Shown: positions 44,028 through 52,952 of the stretch, piece after piece | Layout: each line of letters starts with the position of its first letter | Position numbering within the stretch: position 1 is the first letter of the stretch | DNA from: CAYNFR01 sp964396595 | GTDB taxonomy: Bacteria > Bacteroidota > Bacteroidia > Chitinophagales > Saprospiraceae | DNA length: 64,000 nt | Assembly (NCBI GenBank): GCA_964396595.1 | Contig: CAYNFR010000008.1 | Location: 32,199 to 96,198, forward strand | Reading direction: 5' to 3' | Notes under the pieces: model-generated | Told to the model about the DNA's origin: nothing | Databases searched by the model: none | The model's input: only the letters and a program-made list of their open reading frames with translations | Position numbers and translations under genes: made by a program

Positions 44028-45620
44028 ATGAAAAGCGTAGATAGTCATCATTTTTGGTTAGTCATATTTGTGTTCGTAAGTCAAATTTCCCTATTGGCCG
44101 CTTCAAGCGTAGGGGTTATTACAGACAGAGTCACTTATGTAACAAATGAAGTATTGTATGGTGCAGTTATTATAGAAGGTGTAAATGTCGATAATAGAGT
44201 ACTTAAAGCTTCACTCGTAGACGCTAAGACTTTTAAAAAGGTTTATAATTGTAATATGCGCATATATGAAGGCAGAGCAATTTTTTATATGCCAATATTA
44301 CCCAGTTTTAAGAGTGGATCATATATTATCCAAATAGAGGCTTGTCACATTAAAAATACGAATAGGTCGCTGGTAGATGTAGGGTCAGTGTTAGTTCATC
44401 TTTTAAATATAGACGATAACTCTTTGGGCAGAACGGCATTTGTAGAAATGGACAGGACTGATGAATGGATAAGCGAAGATGCAAATGTCAATATTACGGC
44501 ATCAATACGAAGTAGCGATAAATTATTTGTAGATATAAATTCTACTAGCTCCGGGTCGTATCTAGTTACGGCGGGAGACGAGGACAATAAGATGGGCTAT
44601 TTTATAAAGGAGACTAATTGGAATCAAGCATTTGTGGATGAGTGGAGTACTAACAATTTCGCTGTTCTGCCGGTGATAGACGCCAGTGGCATGAGACAAC
44701 ATTTGGTAGGATTATATTCACCATCAGCAGCTAAGACATATACATCCAGATCAGATGCCAAAGGGATAGCGATATTTATCCTAGAAGAATTTGAGGGATA
44801 CCATGATTTTGTGTTGTTAAGTTATTTAAACAAGACGGTGGTTCATAATGAAGACTACAAGTTTATAATTGACTTAAATTCGACTGATCTTAATGATAAA
44901 GGATGGGATGATATTCTTACTGCTTTTGAAGAGGGGAAGAAAAGAGCACAAATTCATGTGTATTTTGGGGTTGAAACTTTTGGGGTTGAGAAGCCGCTGC
45001 TATTAAGTAAAAATTCTTTTCCAAAATCGCAAGGCGATTATATCATTGCTAACTACAAGAAGTTTCCTGATCTAGCAAGTTTCTTTAAGGAGAATTTAAT
45101 TCCACTTAGATTTACAACTGATAAAAAAGGGTTAACAAAGGCTGTTTTAACACCCCCGTTAGCTTTTAGCAATGGGGTGGACACACGATGGGAGAATCCA
45201 CTTTTCTTGATTGATGGCGTTCCTAATTTTGATTTTAAGAGCATTGAAACGATGTCGTTGGATAATATTCGGGAGCTAAGTGTTTATCTTGATCTAAATG
45301 AAATTAATCCATGGATGTCGATATTCGGCCATAATGGAGTGATTAATATAAAATCAACTAATCCAATAGAACAAAAGGCCAAATACATTCCTGTAAGAGG
45401 TGTTCAGAATGCTTTGATCTCTACTGATAACTTATTAAAAAAGGCGATCAGAGAGGGTAACCCGCTGCTTAACCCTACGACAATATGGCGAATGGAAAGT
45501 AAACCTATAAGCTTAGAAATAGTTAAAAATAACAGTAATGTAAATCAAAAAATATCTGTCTATCGAGTTGAAGGTAATGTGATTCGGTTTAAGCAATTTG
45601 TTGAACATGGCTCGCATTGA
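44028..45620 (+). CDS. Exported protein with MG2-like N-terminus and plug-like C-terminus
   Basis: 530 aa. A signal peptide covers residues about 9-27 (L-V-I-F-V-F-V-S...L-A-A-S). The N-terminal domain resembles a macroglobulin MG2 module: T-D-R-V-T-Y-V-T-N-E-V-L-Y-G-A, then F-K-S-G-S-Y-I-I-Q. Residues about 380-445 resemble a TonB-receptor plug: P-L-F-L-I-D-G-V-P, I-R-E-L-S-V-Y and F-G-H-N-G-V-I-N-I-K. No beta-barrel follows. Such MG2-plus-orphan-plug proteins accompany TonB receptors in Bacteroidota; the function is not settled. It lies 107 bp after the receptor and 29 bp before the first DUF4249 gene, in one probable operon. Confidence 0.7.
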   Translation: MKSVDSHHFWLVIFVFVSQISLLAASSVGVITDRVTYVTNEVLYGAVIIEGVNVDNRVLKASLVDAKTFKKVYNCNMRIYEGRAIFYMPILPSFKSGSYIIQIEACHIKNTNRSLVDVGSVLVHLLNIDDNSLGRTAFVEMDRTDEWISEDANVNITASIRSSDKLFVDINSTSSGSYLVTAGDEDNKMGYFIKETNWNQAFVDEWSTNNFAVLPVIDASGMRQHLVGLYSPSAAKTYTSRSDAKGIAIFILEEFEGYHDFVLLSYLNKTVVHNEDYKFIIDLNSTDLNDKGWDDILTAFEEGKKRAQIHVYFGVETFGVEKPLLLSKNSFPKSQGDYIIANYKKFPDLASFFKENLIPLRFTTDKKGLTKAVLTPPLAFSNGVDTRWENPLFLIDGVPNFDFKSIETMSLDNIRELSVYLDLNEINPWMSIFGHNGVINIKSTNPIEQKAKYIPVRGVQNALISTDNLLKKAIREGNPLLNPTTIWRMESKPISLEIVKNNSNVNQKISVYRVEGNVIRFKQFVEHGSH

Positions 45621-45649
45621 CAATTGCAGTTATCAAAAAGATATAAATT

Positions 45650-46696
45650 ATGTTAAAAAAACTTGTAGGTATTTTTATTGGTCTAATTGTCATGATGCTG
45701 TGGGGTTGTATTGATCCGATTGATCTAATAGACAAGCGTGAAGACGAAGCTGTAATAGTTGTTAACGGACGTATGACCAAAACGGATCAAGGTGGATCTG
45801 TGGTCGTAGAGATATTCAGAAGTTCAGTCGGAACGACGCGATTTCAGAATGTATTAGCACAAGAAGTATTGTTAATTAACGAAAAGGATGAACAACTTTC
45901 TTTGATAAGACTTGAGCCCGGGCTGTATGAAGGTTTTCCTACAATTGATTTTCCATTTGTATATGGGGAGAGATATAAGATTAGAGCGGTTGTTAATCCT
46001 TCGGAAGTCTTCGAATCTGAGTATGTTTTGTTGAGTCAATCACCACCAATCAATAGCGCAAGTTTTGAATATATTCCACCTGCGAGGGGGATCTTCGGCG
46101 AGATAGCACTTAATGTTAATACAACAATAGGAAGTGATGCACCTAGGAATATCTTAAGATGGGATGTATTTGAAACGTATCGACTCACAGAAGAAGTTGA
46201 AGGGGATCCAAGGATCGGCAAGACTTGTTATATAACTGACAAAATATCACAACGGCACTTTAAATCTCTTGATGGGAAAGTGGTTGAAACGGATGTAATG
46301 TTTGACTACACAGCGTTTACACAAGGCGTTACGAATAATCACGGTCGAGATGTATATTTTACTATTGTTCAAGAAGCAATAGATGAAGAGACGGATCAAT
46401 ATTATCAAATATTGGATAATATTGTAAATAGAGAAGGGGGATTGTTTGAAACACCGCCCGGTCGTATTATTACAAACATGAAAGCGATCACCAATACGAC
46501 GAGGGAGGTTCAAGGCTACTTCTATGCAGCGCAGCAAGATACTGTTAGGTTTTTTGTGCGTGCGAATCAGATAGGATCTCCACGATCACATTGTCCAACA
46601 GCCATTACGCCGGCCGGTCCGGCTAATATTGGGTGTGTTAATTGTTTAATTCTTCGAGGGTCTACTGTGACGAGGCCATTTTTCTGGATTGAGTGA
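45650..46696 (+). CDS. DUF4249 lipoprotein, copy A
   Basis: 348 aa. A lipoprotein signal ends M-M-L-W-G-C (Cys at about 23), so it is an outer-membrane or surface lipoprotein. The mature protein has the DUF4249 pattern: an N-terminal beta domain (V-V-N-G-R-M-T, Y-K-I-R-A-V-V-N-P), a W-D-V-F-E-T-Y-R block, a Y-Y-Q-I-L-D-N-I stretch, and a C-terminal G-C-V-N-C-L-I motif. DUF4249 proteins are regularly encoded beside TonB receptors in Bacteroidota, presumably as surface partners in uptake. From 45689 to 46610 I find no base different from copy B. Confidence 0.85.
   Translation: MLKKLVGIFIGLIVMMLWGCIDPIDLIDKREDEAVIVVNGRMTKTDQGGSVVVEIFRSSVGTTRFQNVLAQEVLLINEKDEQLSLIRLEPGLYEGFPTIDFPFVYGERYKIRAVVNPSEVFESEYVLLSQSPPINSASFEYIPPARGIFGEIALNVNTTIGSDAPRNILRWDVFETYRLTEEVEGDPRIGKTCYITDKISQRHFKSLDGKVVETDVMFDYTAFTQGVTNNHGRDVYFTIVQEAIDEETDQYYQILDNIVNREGGLFETPPGRIITNMKAITNTTREVQGYFYAAQQDTVRFFVRANQIGSPRSHCPTAITPAGPANIGCVNCLILRGSTVTRPFFWIE
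45689..46687 (+). repeat. Direct repeat unit A (about 1 kb)
   Basis: It matches 46986-47984 at a constant offset of 1297 bp. The first 922 bp show no difference by eye; the last 77 bp differ at six positions. This covers almost all of the DUF4249 copy A gene. Confidence 0.95.
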
Positions 46697-46961
46697 CAGA
46701 GTTATGTATAAAGCATGTTGAACATGAAAGAAAAATTCTAAGTAGAAAATTCTAAATTACTATTAATCATTGGATTTTATTGATGGGTCTCATCAATAAT
46801 ACTGGAGATAACTTAATAATAATTCATGCTGTATGTGTGAATAGCTAAATGAGTAACAAGAGGGCAATATGCTTATAAGAGTTAGAGAAAATTTTTCTGG
46901 GTTATTATATAATCCTCGTGATTTTAATGTGAATAATAGTATTACGATTTTAAAGGATCCT

Positions 46962-47990
46962 ATGCGATTATTCATAGGTCTGGCAGTCATGATGCTGTGG
47001 GGTTGTATTGATCCGATTGATCTAATAGACAAGCGTGAAGACGAAGCTGTAATAGTTGTTAACGGACGTATGACCAAAACGGATCAAGGTGGATCTGTGG
47101 TCGTAGAGATATTCAGAAGTTCAGTCGGAACGACGCGATTTCAGAATGTATTAGCACAAGAAGTATTGTTAATTAACGAAAAGGATGAACAACTTTCTTT
47201 GATAAGACTTGAGCCCGGGCTGTATGAAGGTTTTCCTACAATTGATTTTCCATTTGTATATGGGGAGAGATATAAGATTAGAGCGGTTGTTAATCCTTCG
47301 GAAGTCTTCGAATCTGAGTATGTTTTGTTGAGTCAATCACCACCAATCAATAGCGCAAGTTTTGAATATATTCCACCTGCGAGGGGGATCTTCGGCGAGA
47401 TAGCACTTAATGTTAATACAACAATAGGAAGTGATGCACCTAGGAATATCTTAAGATGGGATGTATTTGAAACGTATCGACTCACAGAAGAAGTTGAAGG
47501 GGATCCAAGGATCGGCAAGACTTGTTATATAACTGACAAAATATCACAACGGCACTTTAAATCTCTTGATGGGAAAGTGGTTGAAACGGATGTAATGTTT
47601 GACTACACAGCGTTTACACAAGGCGTTACGAATAATCACGGTCGAGATGTATATTTTACTATTGTTCAAGAAGCAATAGATGAAGAGACGGATCAATATT
47701 ATCAAATATTGGATAATATTGTAAATAGAGAAGGGGGATTGTTTGAAACACCGCCCGGTCGTATTATTACAAACATGAAAGCGATCACCAATACGACGAG
47801 GGAGGTTCAAGGCTACTTCTATGCAGCGCAGCAAGATACTGTTAGGTTTTTTGTGCGTGCGAATCAGATAGGATCTCCACGATCACATTGTCCAACAGCC
47901 ATTACGCAGGCAGGCCCGGCTAATATTGGGTGTGTTAATTGTTTAACTCTTCGAGGGGCTACTGTGACGAGGCCGTTTTTCTGGGAATAG
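46962..47990 (+). CDS. DUF4249 lipoprotein, copy B (near-identical tandem duplicate)
   Basis: 342 aa from the ATG at 46962, which starts a short lipoprotein signal (M-R-L-F-I-G-L-A-V-M-M-L-W-G-C). An upstream in-frame ATG at 46869 would add 31 residues ahead of the signal and is unlikely. It is identical to copy A over 307 codons and differs only at the signal peptide and in the last 26 codons. The final part keeps C-V-N-C-L. The 265-bp gap from copy A contains a TATTGATG/CATCAATA hairpin. Two nearly identical lipoproteins could raise dosage, or allow the pair to vary by recombination; this is inference. Confidence 0.85.
   Translation: MRLFIGLAVMMLWGCIDPIDLIDKREDEAVIVVNGRMTKTDQGGSVVVEIFRSSVGTTRFQNVLAQEVLLINEKDEQLSLIRLEPGLYEGFPTIDFPFVYGERYKIRAVVNPSEVFESEYVLLSQSPPINSASFEYIPPARGIFGEIALNVNTTIGSDAPRNILRWDVFETYRLTEEVEGDPRIGKTCYITDKISQRHFKSLDGKVVETDVMFDYTAFTQGVTNNHGRDVYFTIVQEAIDEETDQYYQILDNIVNREGGLFETPPGRIITNMKAITNTTREVQGYFYAAQQDTVRFFVRANQIGSPRSHCPTAITQAGPANIGCVNCLTLRGATVTRPFFWE
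46986..47984 (+). repeat. Direct repeat unit B (about 1 kb)
   Basis: Second copy of the 45689-46687 unit. Sequences on both flanks have diverged, so the identical core is bounded sharply on the 3' side by a cluster of six substitutions. Confidence 0.95.
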
Positions 47991-48003
47991 TCAAGAAAAA
48001 TAA

Positions 48004-48027
48004 ATAAGGTATCAATGAATACCTTAT
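48004..48027. terminator. Hairpin between converging DUF4249 copy B and the coiled-coil gene
   Basis: A perfect 9-bp stem (48004-48012 with 48019-48027) has a 6-nt loop. No clear T-run follows, so terminator function is uncertain. Confidence 0.4.
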
Positions 48028-48082
48028 CTGCAAAATCCTAAGTATAAACTACAATCTAGGAATCGGAATTAATGGAAATTTC

Positions 48083-49534
48083 TTACTCTTCCTCAGAAAT
48101 TCTTTCTGTAATATCGTCGATTTTGTCTTTTATGTTTTCGATGATAGTGGCAGCACCTTCCGCTAGATCATCTACCATATTTTCAGCTTTGTCTCTGGCT
48201 GAAGCGAGCAGAGATTCAGGATCTATTTCCTTGATAGTTTCTTGAATATCTTGGGCGATTTCTTCTGCTTCTTTTTTGATAGCTACTGCGGCACCTGCAA
48301 GACTGGCTTTCACTTTATTAAACCTTGAGGCTTTTTCTTCCTTCACAGCTTCGGACGCTTTAGTAAGTTTTTCTTTTTTATCTTCCAGTTCAATATTCTT
48401 TGATTGAATATCCTTTGCGATTTTTGCTTTAATTTCTTCCTCTTTAGCTTTAATTTGTTGGTTTACAGCTTGCTGCTCTTTTCTTCTTACTTCGCGCTCT
48501 TTATCCTTTTCGATTCTAGCCTCGATATCAGCTTTGGTTTTTAACATGTCATCAAGTTTAACCTGCTTGCTAGCGATTCTTTCTTCTAACATGGCAAGTT
48601 TAGCTTGACGAAGTTGTACTTCGAGTTGACCATCTGCTGCTTCAATTCTCGATTGTTGAAATTTTAAGTCTTGCCTATCGCGTTTTATGGTTTGTTCCAT
48701 TCTGCTTATGGCTGAGGTCAGACCGTCTAGCCTGTGCTGATAACGTGAAGTACCATTATTAGAGTCTTGGTCTGGACCACTGCGTTTTTCTTTTGCTTTT
48801 TTAAATGCGTTATCGATACGCTTGAAGAGTTCATTACGATGTCTACTGATTAATTCTGATGATTTAAACTCTTTTTGTATTTCTTTTAATTCATTAAAAA
48901 TCGGATGAAGGCCTAGACCTTTTTCAATTTTCTCTTCTATTTTGGCGATTTTTTCACCTATGTTCTCAAAAATAAGTTTGCTTGATTTATCTAGCTCACT
49001 GTTGAGCGAACGTCTCATCACCTTAAGACTATTAAATAGCTCGTCAGTCTGATTTCTGAGATTAGTGCTATGCTCTCTAAATAAATTTTTCTCAAATGAT
49101 TGGTTCTGAACTTTCTCCCAGAAAGATTTTACTTCATCCCATATATTCCGGTCATAAGTATCGAGTGCATTGATACGGGTTCTGATATCCTCAAGTTCGT
49201 CTTGATAATTTTGATAGAGCTTCGAAGAAAGAATTACGAAATGCCACTCTGTCTTCGCTCTTGCCAGCAAATCTGTGCGTTTCGTTCTAAGATTTTCCGG
49301 GAGGATATCATCTGTCATAGATAGTTTACGTTCATAAACTTTATGACCCTCAGGGAAAGGCACCGATGTTCCTTCACGCCAGAGATTCATCATCTGGTTA
49401 TAGAATTCCTCTGTGGCTAACTCCTCACCAAAAGCGTGAACTTGGATCAAGTTTACATCTTCGATGAGCTCGATTGCCAATAATACTTTTTCCTCTTTTT
49501 CATTGGTTCCCCAAAGTACGATCTTAGTTTTCAT
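48083..49534 (-). CDS. Long coiled-coil protein with DUF349-like segment
   Basis: 483 aa, no signal peptide or membrane helix. Residues 1-95 form a globular beta/alpha domain starting M-K-T-K-I-V-L-W-G-T-N. Residues 115-250 contain DUF349-like helical units (for example L-K-E-I-Q-K-E-F-K-S then H-R-N-E-L-F-K-R-I-D-N-A-F). Residues 270-420 are a continuous charged coiled coil (K-E-E-E-I-K-A-K-I type). The acidic tail to 483 resembles amphipathic apolipoprotein-like repeats. Function is unknown; a scaffold or nucleic-acid-linked role has been proposed for DUF349 proteins. It is monocistronic and converges on the DUF4249 genes. Confidence 0.7.
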   Translation of the reverse strand: MKTKIVLWGTNEKEEKVLLAIELIEDVNLIQVHAFGEELATEEFYNQMMNLWREGTSVPFPEGHKVYERKLSMTDDILPENLRTKRTDLLARAKTEWHFVILSSKLYQNYQDELEDIRTRINALDTYDRNIWDEVKSFWEKVQNQSFEKNLFREHSTNLRNQTDELFNSLKVMRRSLNSELDKSSKLIFENIGEKIAKIEEKIEKGLGLHPIFNELKEIQKEFKSSELISRHRNELFKRIDNAFKKAKEKRSGPDQDSNNGTSRYQHRLDGLTSAISRMEQTIKRDRQDLKFQQSRIEAADGQLEVQLRQAKLAMLEERIASKQVKLDDMLKTKADIEARIEKDKEREVRRKEQQAVNQQIKAKEEEIKAKIAKDIQSKNIELEDKKEKLTKASEAVKEEKASRFNKVKASLAGAAVAIKKEAEEIAQDIQETIKEIDPESLLASARDKAENMVDDLAEGAATIIENIKDKIDDITERISEEE

Positions 49535-49617
49535 GTTCTTTATTCTCAGATTATCGTCAAAGCTGTGCTAGTCTGTGTTATTTTAACCCTTGGTTAGATA
49601 TAAAGATGCAACTTTAT

Positions 49618-50625
49618 TTAAACTGGTTGGTGGATTAGCTGTTTTTTCATTAGATATTCTACTATTTGTACCGTGTTCGTCGCAGCACCTTTGCGCAAGT
49701 TATCAGCCACAATCCACAGATTAAGTCCGTTTTCTATCGACTCATCTCTTCTGATGCGACCTACGAAGACCTCATCTTTGTTCTTGGCAGTGAGCGGCAT
49801 TGGATAATGGGAGCGTGTTTTATCGTCTTGCACAATAATACCGGGTGACTCCTTCAAAAGAGTTTTGACGTCTTCGAGATCAAATGTCTTATAGAATTCT
49901 ACATTAACCGATTCAGAATGTCCCCCATGTACAGGGATTCTAACGGCTGTAGCTGTGATGGCGATGTCAGGAGCGCGCATAATTTTCCGTGTTTCATTGA
50001 CTAGTTTCATCTCTTCCTTGGTATAGTCGTTGTCTAGAAAGAGATCACATTGAGGAATACAATTTTCAAAGATGGCATGTGGATAAGCCGCTTCACCGTT
50101 TACATTGCGACCAGACTTTTCCGCCTCATACTGATTTACGGCTTTCACACCTGTGCCTGTAAAAGACTGATATGTCGAAATAACCAGACGTTTGATGCCA
50201 TACTTTAAGTGAAGGGGATAAAGTGCCACTACCATCTGAATGGTACTACAATTGGGATTAGCAATGATCTTATCATGCTTATTGAGGATGTCTGCATTGA
50301 CTTCCGGTACAACTAATGGAATATGAGTCTCCATCCGCCAAGCAGATGAGTTGTCAATTACAAAGCAATCTATGTTAGCAAATTTCTCTGCCCACTCCTT
50401 CGAAGTATTTGCGCCGGCGGAGAATAAGGCGACATCAGGCTTAAACGCCAATGCTTCTTCGATGGTGACTACTTCATACGTTTTACCTCTGAGTTGAATC
50501 GTTTTTCCTTTACTATTAGCTGATGCGGCGGGGATGAATTGTGTAATAGGGAGATTACTTTTTTCGAGAACTTCAAGCATTACACTGCCTACGAGCCCGG
50601 TAACTCCCACTATAGCCAATTTCAT
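49618..50625 (-). CDS. asd: Aspartate-semialdehyde dehydrogenase
   Basis: 335 aa, typical length. The N-terminal NADP motif is V-G-V-T-G-L-V-G-S near residues 6-14. The active-site Cys is in N-P-N-C-S-T-I-Q near 127-134, and the substrate-binding R-I-P-V-H-G-G-H-S segment is near 231-239. It reduces aspartyl phosphate to aspartate semialdehyde on the way to lysine/diaminopimelate, threonine and methionine. It is transcribed alone; a consensus -7 box TACCTTTG lies 36 bp upstream of the ATG. Confidence 0.96.
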   Translation of the reverse strand: MKLAIVGVTGLVGSVMLEVLEKSNLPITQFIPAASANSKGKTIQLRGKTYEVVTIEEALAFKPDVALFSAGANTSKEWAEKFANIDCFVIDNSSAWRMETHIPLVVPEVNADILNKHDKIIANPNCSTIQMVVALYPLHLKYGIKRLVISTYQSFTGTGVKAVNQYEAEKSGRNVNGEAAYPHAIFENCIPQCDLFLDNDYTKEEMKLVNETRKIMRAPDIAITATAVRIPVHGGHSESVNVEFYKTFDLEDVKTLLKESPGIIVQDDKTRSHYPMPLTAKNKDEVFVGRIRRDESIENGLNLWIVADNLRKGAATNTVQIVEYLMKKQLIHQPV

Positions 50626-50660
50626 GATGTAAAATTATATTGGGTTAATAAACTTCAATT

Positions 50661-50668
50661 CAAAGGTA
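50661..50668 (-). promoter_or_regulatory. -7 box for asd
   Basis: The minus strand reads TACCTTTG, an exact TAnnTTTG match, 35 bp before the asd ATG. Confidence 0.4.
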
Positions 50669-50754
50669 TACTCATTATCAATAATCTTGCCGATGCATCG
50701 TGAAGAATGTCAAATAAGATGTGGATTCAGAATTAGTCCTACATTTGGGAAGGT

Positions 50755-52494
50755 ATGCACCGTACATTAATCATTAAGTTGGCATTCATTTTTGCCTTGC
50801 GGCTAAGTGCCCAGCCTACTACATTCATGTCGAGTGGAGATAACTTTTCATCTGCATGGCAGGGTGATAAAAGTCATTTTGTAATTCAGGATGGCTTTAT
50901 TCGTCTGTCGGTTGCTCAAGCAGGGATGTCTACTTTGTATACCCCCTATTTTGCTGTTGGAGACCAACAATGGAATATTTCTTTCAGGATGGATTTCGAA
51001 CCCTCTTCTAATAACCGTTTAGTTCTTTTTCTTTATTCGGAGAGTGTACCTGATTTTAATCATGGTGATGCGCTTTACATAATAGCGGGACAAGACGGCA
51101 CCAATGATGCCTTGGAATTATGGCAACGGAAATCGGGTTTGTCAAAAATATTGACCAGAGGCCAATCAGGTGCTATTGCTAAAAGTGGGATTCCTGTCGA
51201 ACTCAAGGTTAATATTGAGAATGGGATTCTGTCGCTGAATGTAGATTATTCTGGCATAACTTGCTACACAGAAGAATTTGTAATTGAGTTAGAGGAATGG
51301 ATGGAGAAGCCGGGTTACTTTGGTTGGATTGCGCAATATACCAACACACGTCGCGATCGATTTTGGTGGAAGGATATTTATGTCGGGCCGACTATTCAGG
51401 ATGTCGAGGCTCCCCAGTTAGAGAGAATGAAGTATGACTGGCGTGAGATTAGCCTATTCTTTAATGAAAAAATAAGTGGGAGTTTACTGGATATTAATAT
51501 AACGCCTGCTATCAATTATGATTACAAAGTGGAAGGTGATATGGTCAACATTTTTTTGGAGGGGTCTTTAAAATCTCAGACTAATTATCTTATTGAACTC
51601 AATAACGTGGTTGATTGTAGTGGCAATCAAGCGGATACAATTATTGAATGGCGGACCAGAGCGATACCATCGAAAAAGGATATTGTGGTCAACGAGATTC
51701 TTTTTAATCCTTATACCGGAGGAAGTGATTTTATCGAGATTCTGAATACGTCGGAAGAGAGCTATTTGTTGTCTGATGTGGTTCTACTCAATAGAAATAA
51801 CAGCATGACTGTTAATTTACCTGATGTTATTCTTGATCCGGGAGGCATATTGGCGTTTACGCCTGACAGCGAATTTCTTCACCTTAATTATCCTCATGTG
51901 GCAAAGGATAATATTATTCAGACTTCTATTCCTCGGTTTAACAATGATCGTGGGAATGTCAGTTTAATCAGATCATTAGACGAGCTGGTGATTGATGAAG
52001 TGAATTATGAAGAAGGATGGCACAATCCGATTTTGAGAAATGTAAAAGGTGTTTCTTTAGAACGTATAAATCCGGCTGGCACATCAGACAATGCAGAGAA
52101 CTGGACATCATGTTCTGAAAATGCGGGCTTTGCAACCCCTGGGGCTCAGAACAGTAACCGCAGTCGAGCTGAAGAAATCAATATACTTGAACTCAAGACT
52201 AAATATTTTAGCCCCGGTACTATGGGAACGGATTCAGAGATGGTTATATCGTTTGAGCTTGTTAAGTCCGGCTACCTCGCTTCAGTAGATATATTCAATG
52301 ATGCGGGACAGCCGATCCACAGATTAACTAACAATAAGTTACTCGGCACTTCAGGGGAGATTAGATGGGATGGGCGTGATCTTGCTAATAAGCTATTAAC
52401 TACAGGCATCTATATAGTGCGCGTTGTACTTTTTCATCCTGATGCCCCGCCAATTACTCGTAAGTTTACCACCGTTCTGGTTCTTACTCAATAG
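50755..52494 (+). CDS. Exported lamin-tail-domain protein
   Basis: 579 aa. A short signal peptide ends around residue 19 (R-L-S-A-Q). Residues 20-215 form a concanavalin-like beta domain (W-N-I-S-F-R-M-D-F, Y-F-G-W-I-A-Q-Y). A bacterial Ig-like segment lies at about 215-300. A lamin-tail domain lies at about 305-470 (I-V-V-N-E-I-L-F-N-P, D-F-I-E-I-L-N, S-L-E-R-I-N-P-A). The last 90 residues are FlgD-Ig/T9SS-like (G-E-I-R-W-D-G-R-D, T-G-I-Y-I-V-R-V). This layout is known in Bacteroidota exported proteins and resembles those beside nucleases, but no catalytic motif is seen. The acetyltransferase gene begins 5 bp later. Confidence 0.8.
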   Translation: MHRTLIIKLAFIFALRLSAQPTTFMSSGDNFSSAWQGDKSHFVIQDGFIRLSVAQAGMSTLYTPYFAVGDQQWNISFRMDFEPSSNNRLVLFLYSESVPDFNHGDALYIIAGQDGTNDALELWQRKSGLSKILTRGQSGAIAKSGIPVELKVNIENGILSLNVDYSGITCYTEEFVIELEEWMEKPGYFGWIAQYTNTRRDRFWWKDIYVGPTIQDVEAPQLERMKYDWREISLFFNEKISGSLLDINITPAINYDYKVEGDMVNIFLEGSLKSQTNYLIELNNVVDCSGNQADTIIEWRTRAIPSKKDIVVNEILFNPYTGGSDFIEILNTSEESYLLSDVVLLNRNNSMTVNLPDVILDPGGILAFTPDSEFLHLNYPHVAKDNIIQTSIPRFNNDRGNVSLIRSLDELVIDEVNYEEGWHNPILRNVKGVSLERINPAGTSDNAENWTSCSENAGFATPGAQNSNRSRAEEINILELKTKYFSPGTMGTDSEMVISFELVKSGYLASVDIFNDAGQPIHRLTNNKLLGTSGEIRWDGRDLANKLLTTGIYIVRVVLFHPDAPPITRKFTTVLVLTQ

Positions 52495-52499
52495 ACTCT

Positions 52500-52952
52500 A
52501 TGGAGATAGCACATTACAGATTTAGCGAATTGAGCCTTATGCTACTTCATGACATCATGAAATTGCGACAAGAGGTGTTTGTTGTAGAACAGGATTGCCC
52601 ATATCTTGATGTGGATGGTCTAGATACTGATTCTATTCACGTCATCGGACTGGGAAAAGATGGAGGGATAACAACGTATCTGCGCATAATACCTGAATGC
52701 GAAGGTCGGTCAGCGTACGTCATAGGCCGTGTGGTAACATCAACTCTGTATCGCGGCAGGGGATTAGGACGCACCTTAATGCTGTATGCGATTGATCTGA
52801 TCAGAGATCTCTGTATCGAGTGTGATATAGTATTATCTGCTCAAGTATATGCGCGCGCGTTTTATGAATCGCTCGGATTTGAAGCAGAAGGATCTTCCTA
52901 TCTCGAAGATGGAATTGAACACATCTCTATGCGGTTAACTCGACAATTTTAG
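52500..52952 (+). CDS. GNAT acetyltransferase, ElaA-like
   Basis: 150 aa. It starts with the ElaA-type N-terminus (F-S-E-L-S ... L-R-Q-E-V-F-V-V-E-Q-D-C-P-Y-L-D-V-D-G-L-D) and has the acetyl-CoA loop R-G-R-G-L-G-R-T-L-M near residues 83-92. The C-terminal strand A-R-A-F-Y-E-S-L-G-F-E is typical. Targets of ElaA are not known. It follows the lamin-tail gene by 5 bp (same transcript) and its last 26 bp overlap the convergent phosphohexomutase gene. Confidence 0.9.
   Translation: MEIAHYRFSELSLMLLHDIMKLRQEVFVVEQDCPYLDVDGLDTDSIHVIGLGKDGGITTYLRIIPECEGRSAYVIGRVVTSTLYRGRGLGRTLMLYAIDLIRDLCIECDIVLSAQVYARAFYESLGFEAEGSSYLEDGIEHISMRLTRQF

Noticed and set aside
46869..46961. N-terminal extension of DUF4249 copy B
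   Set aside because: It would put 31 residues before a normal lipoprotein signal; copy A has no such extension.
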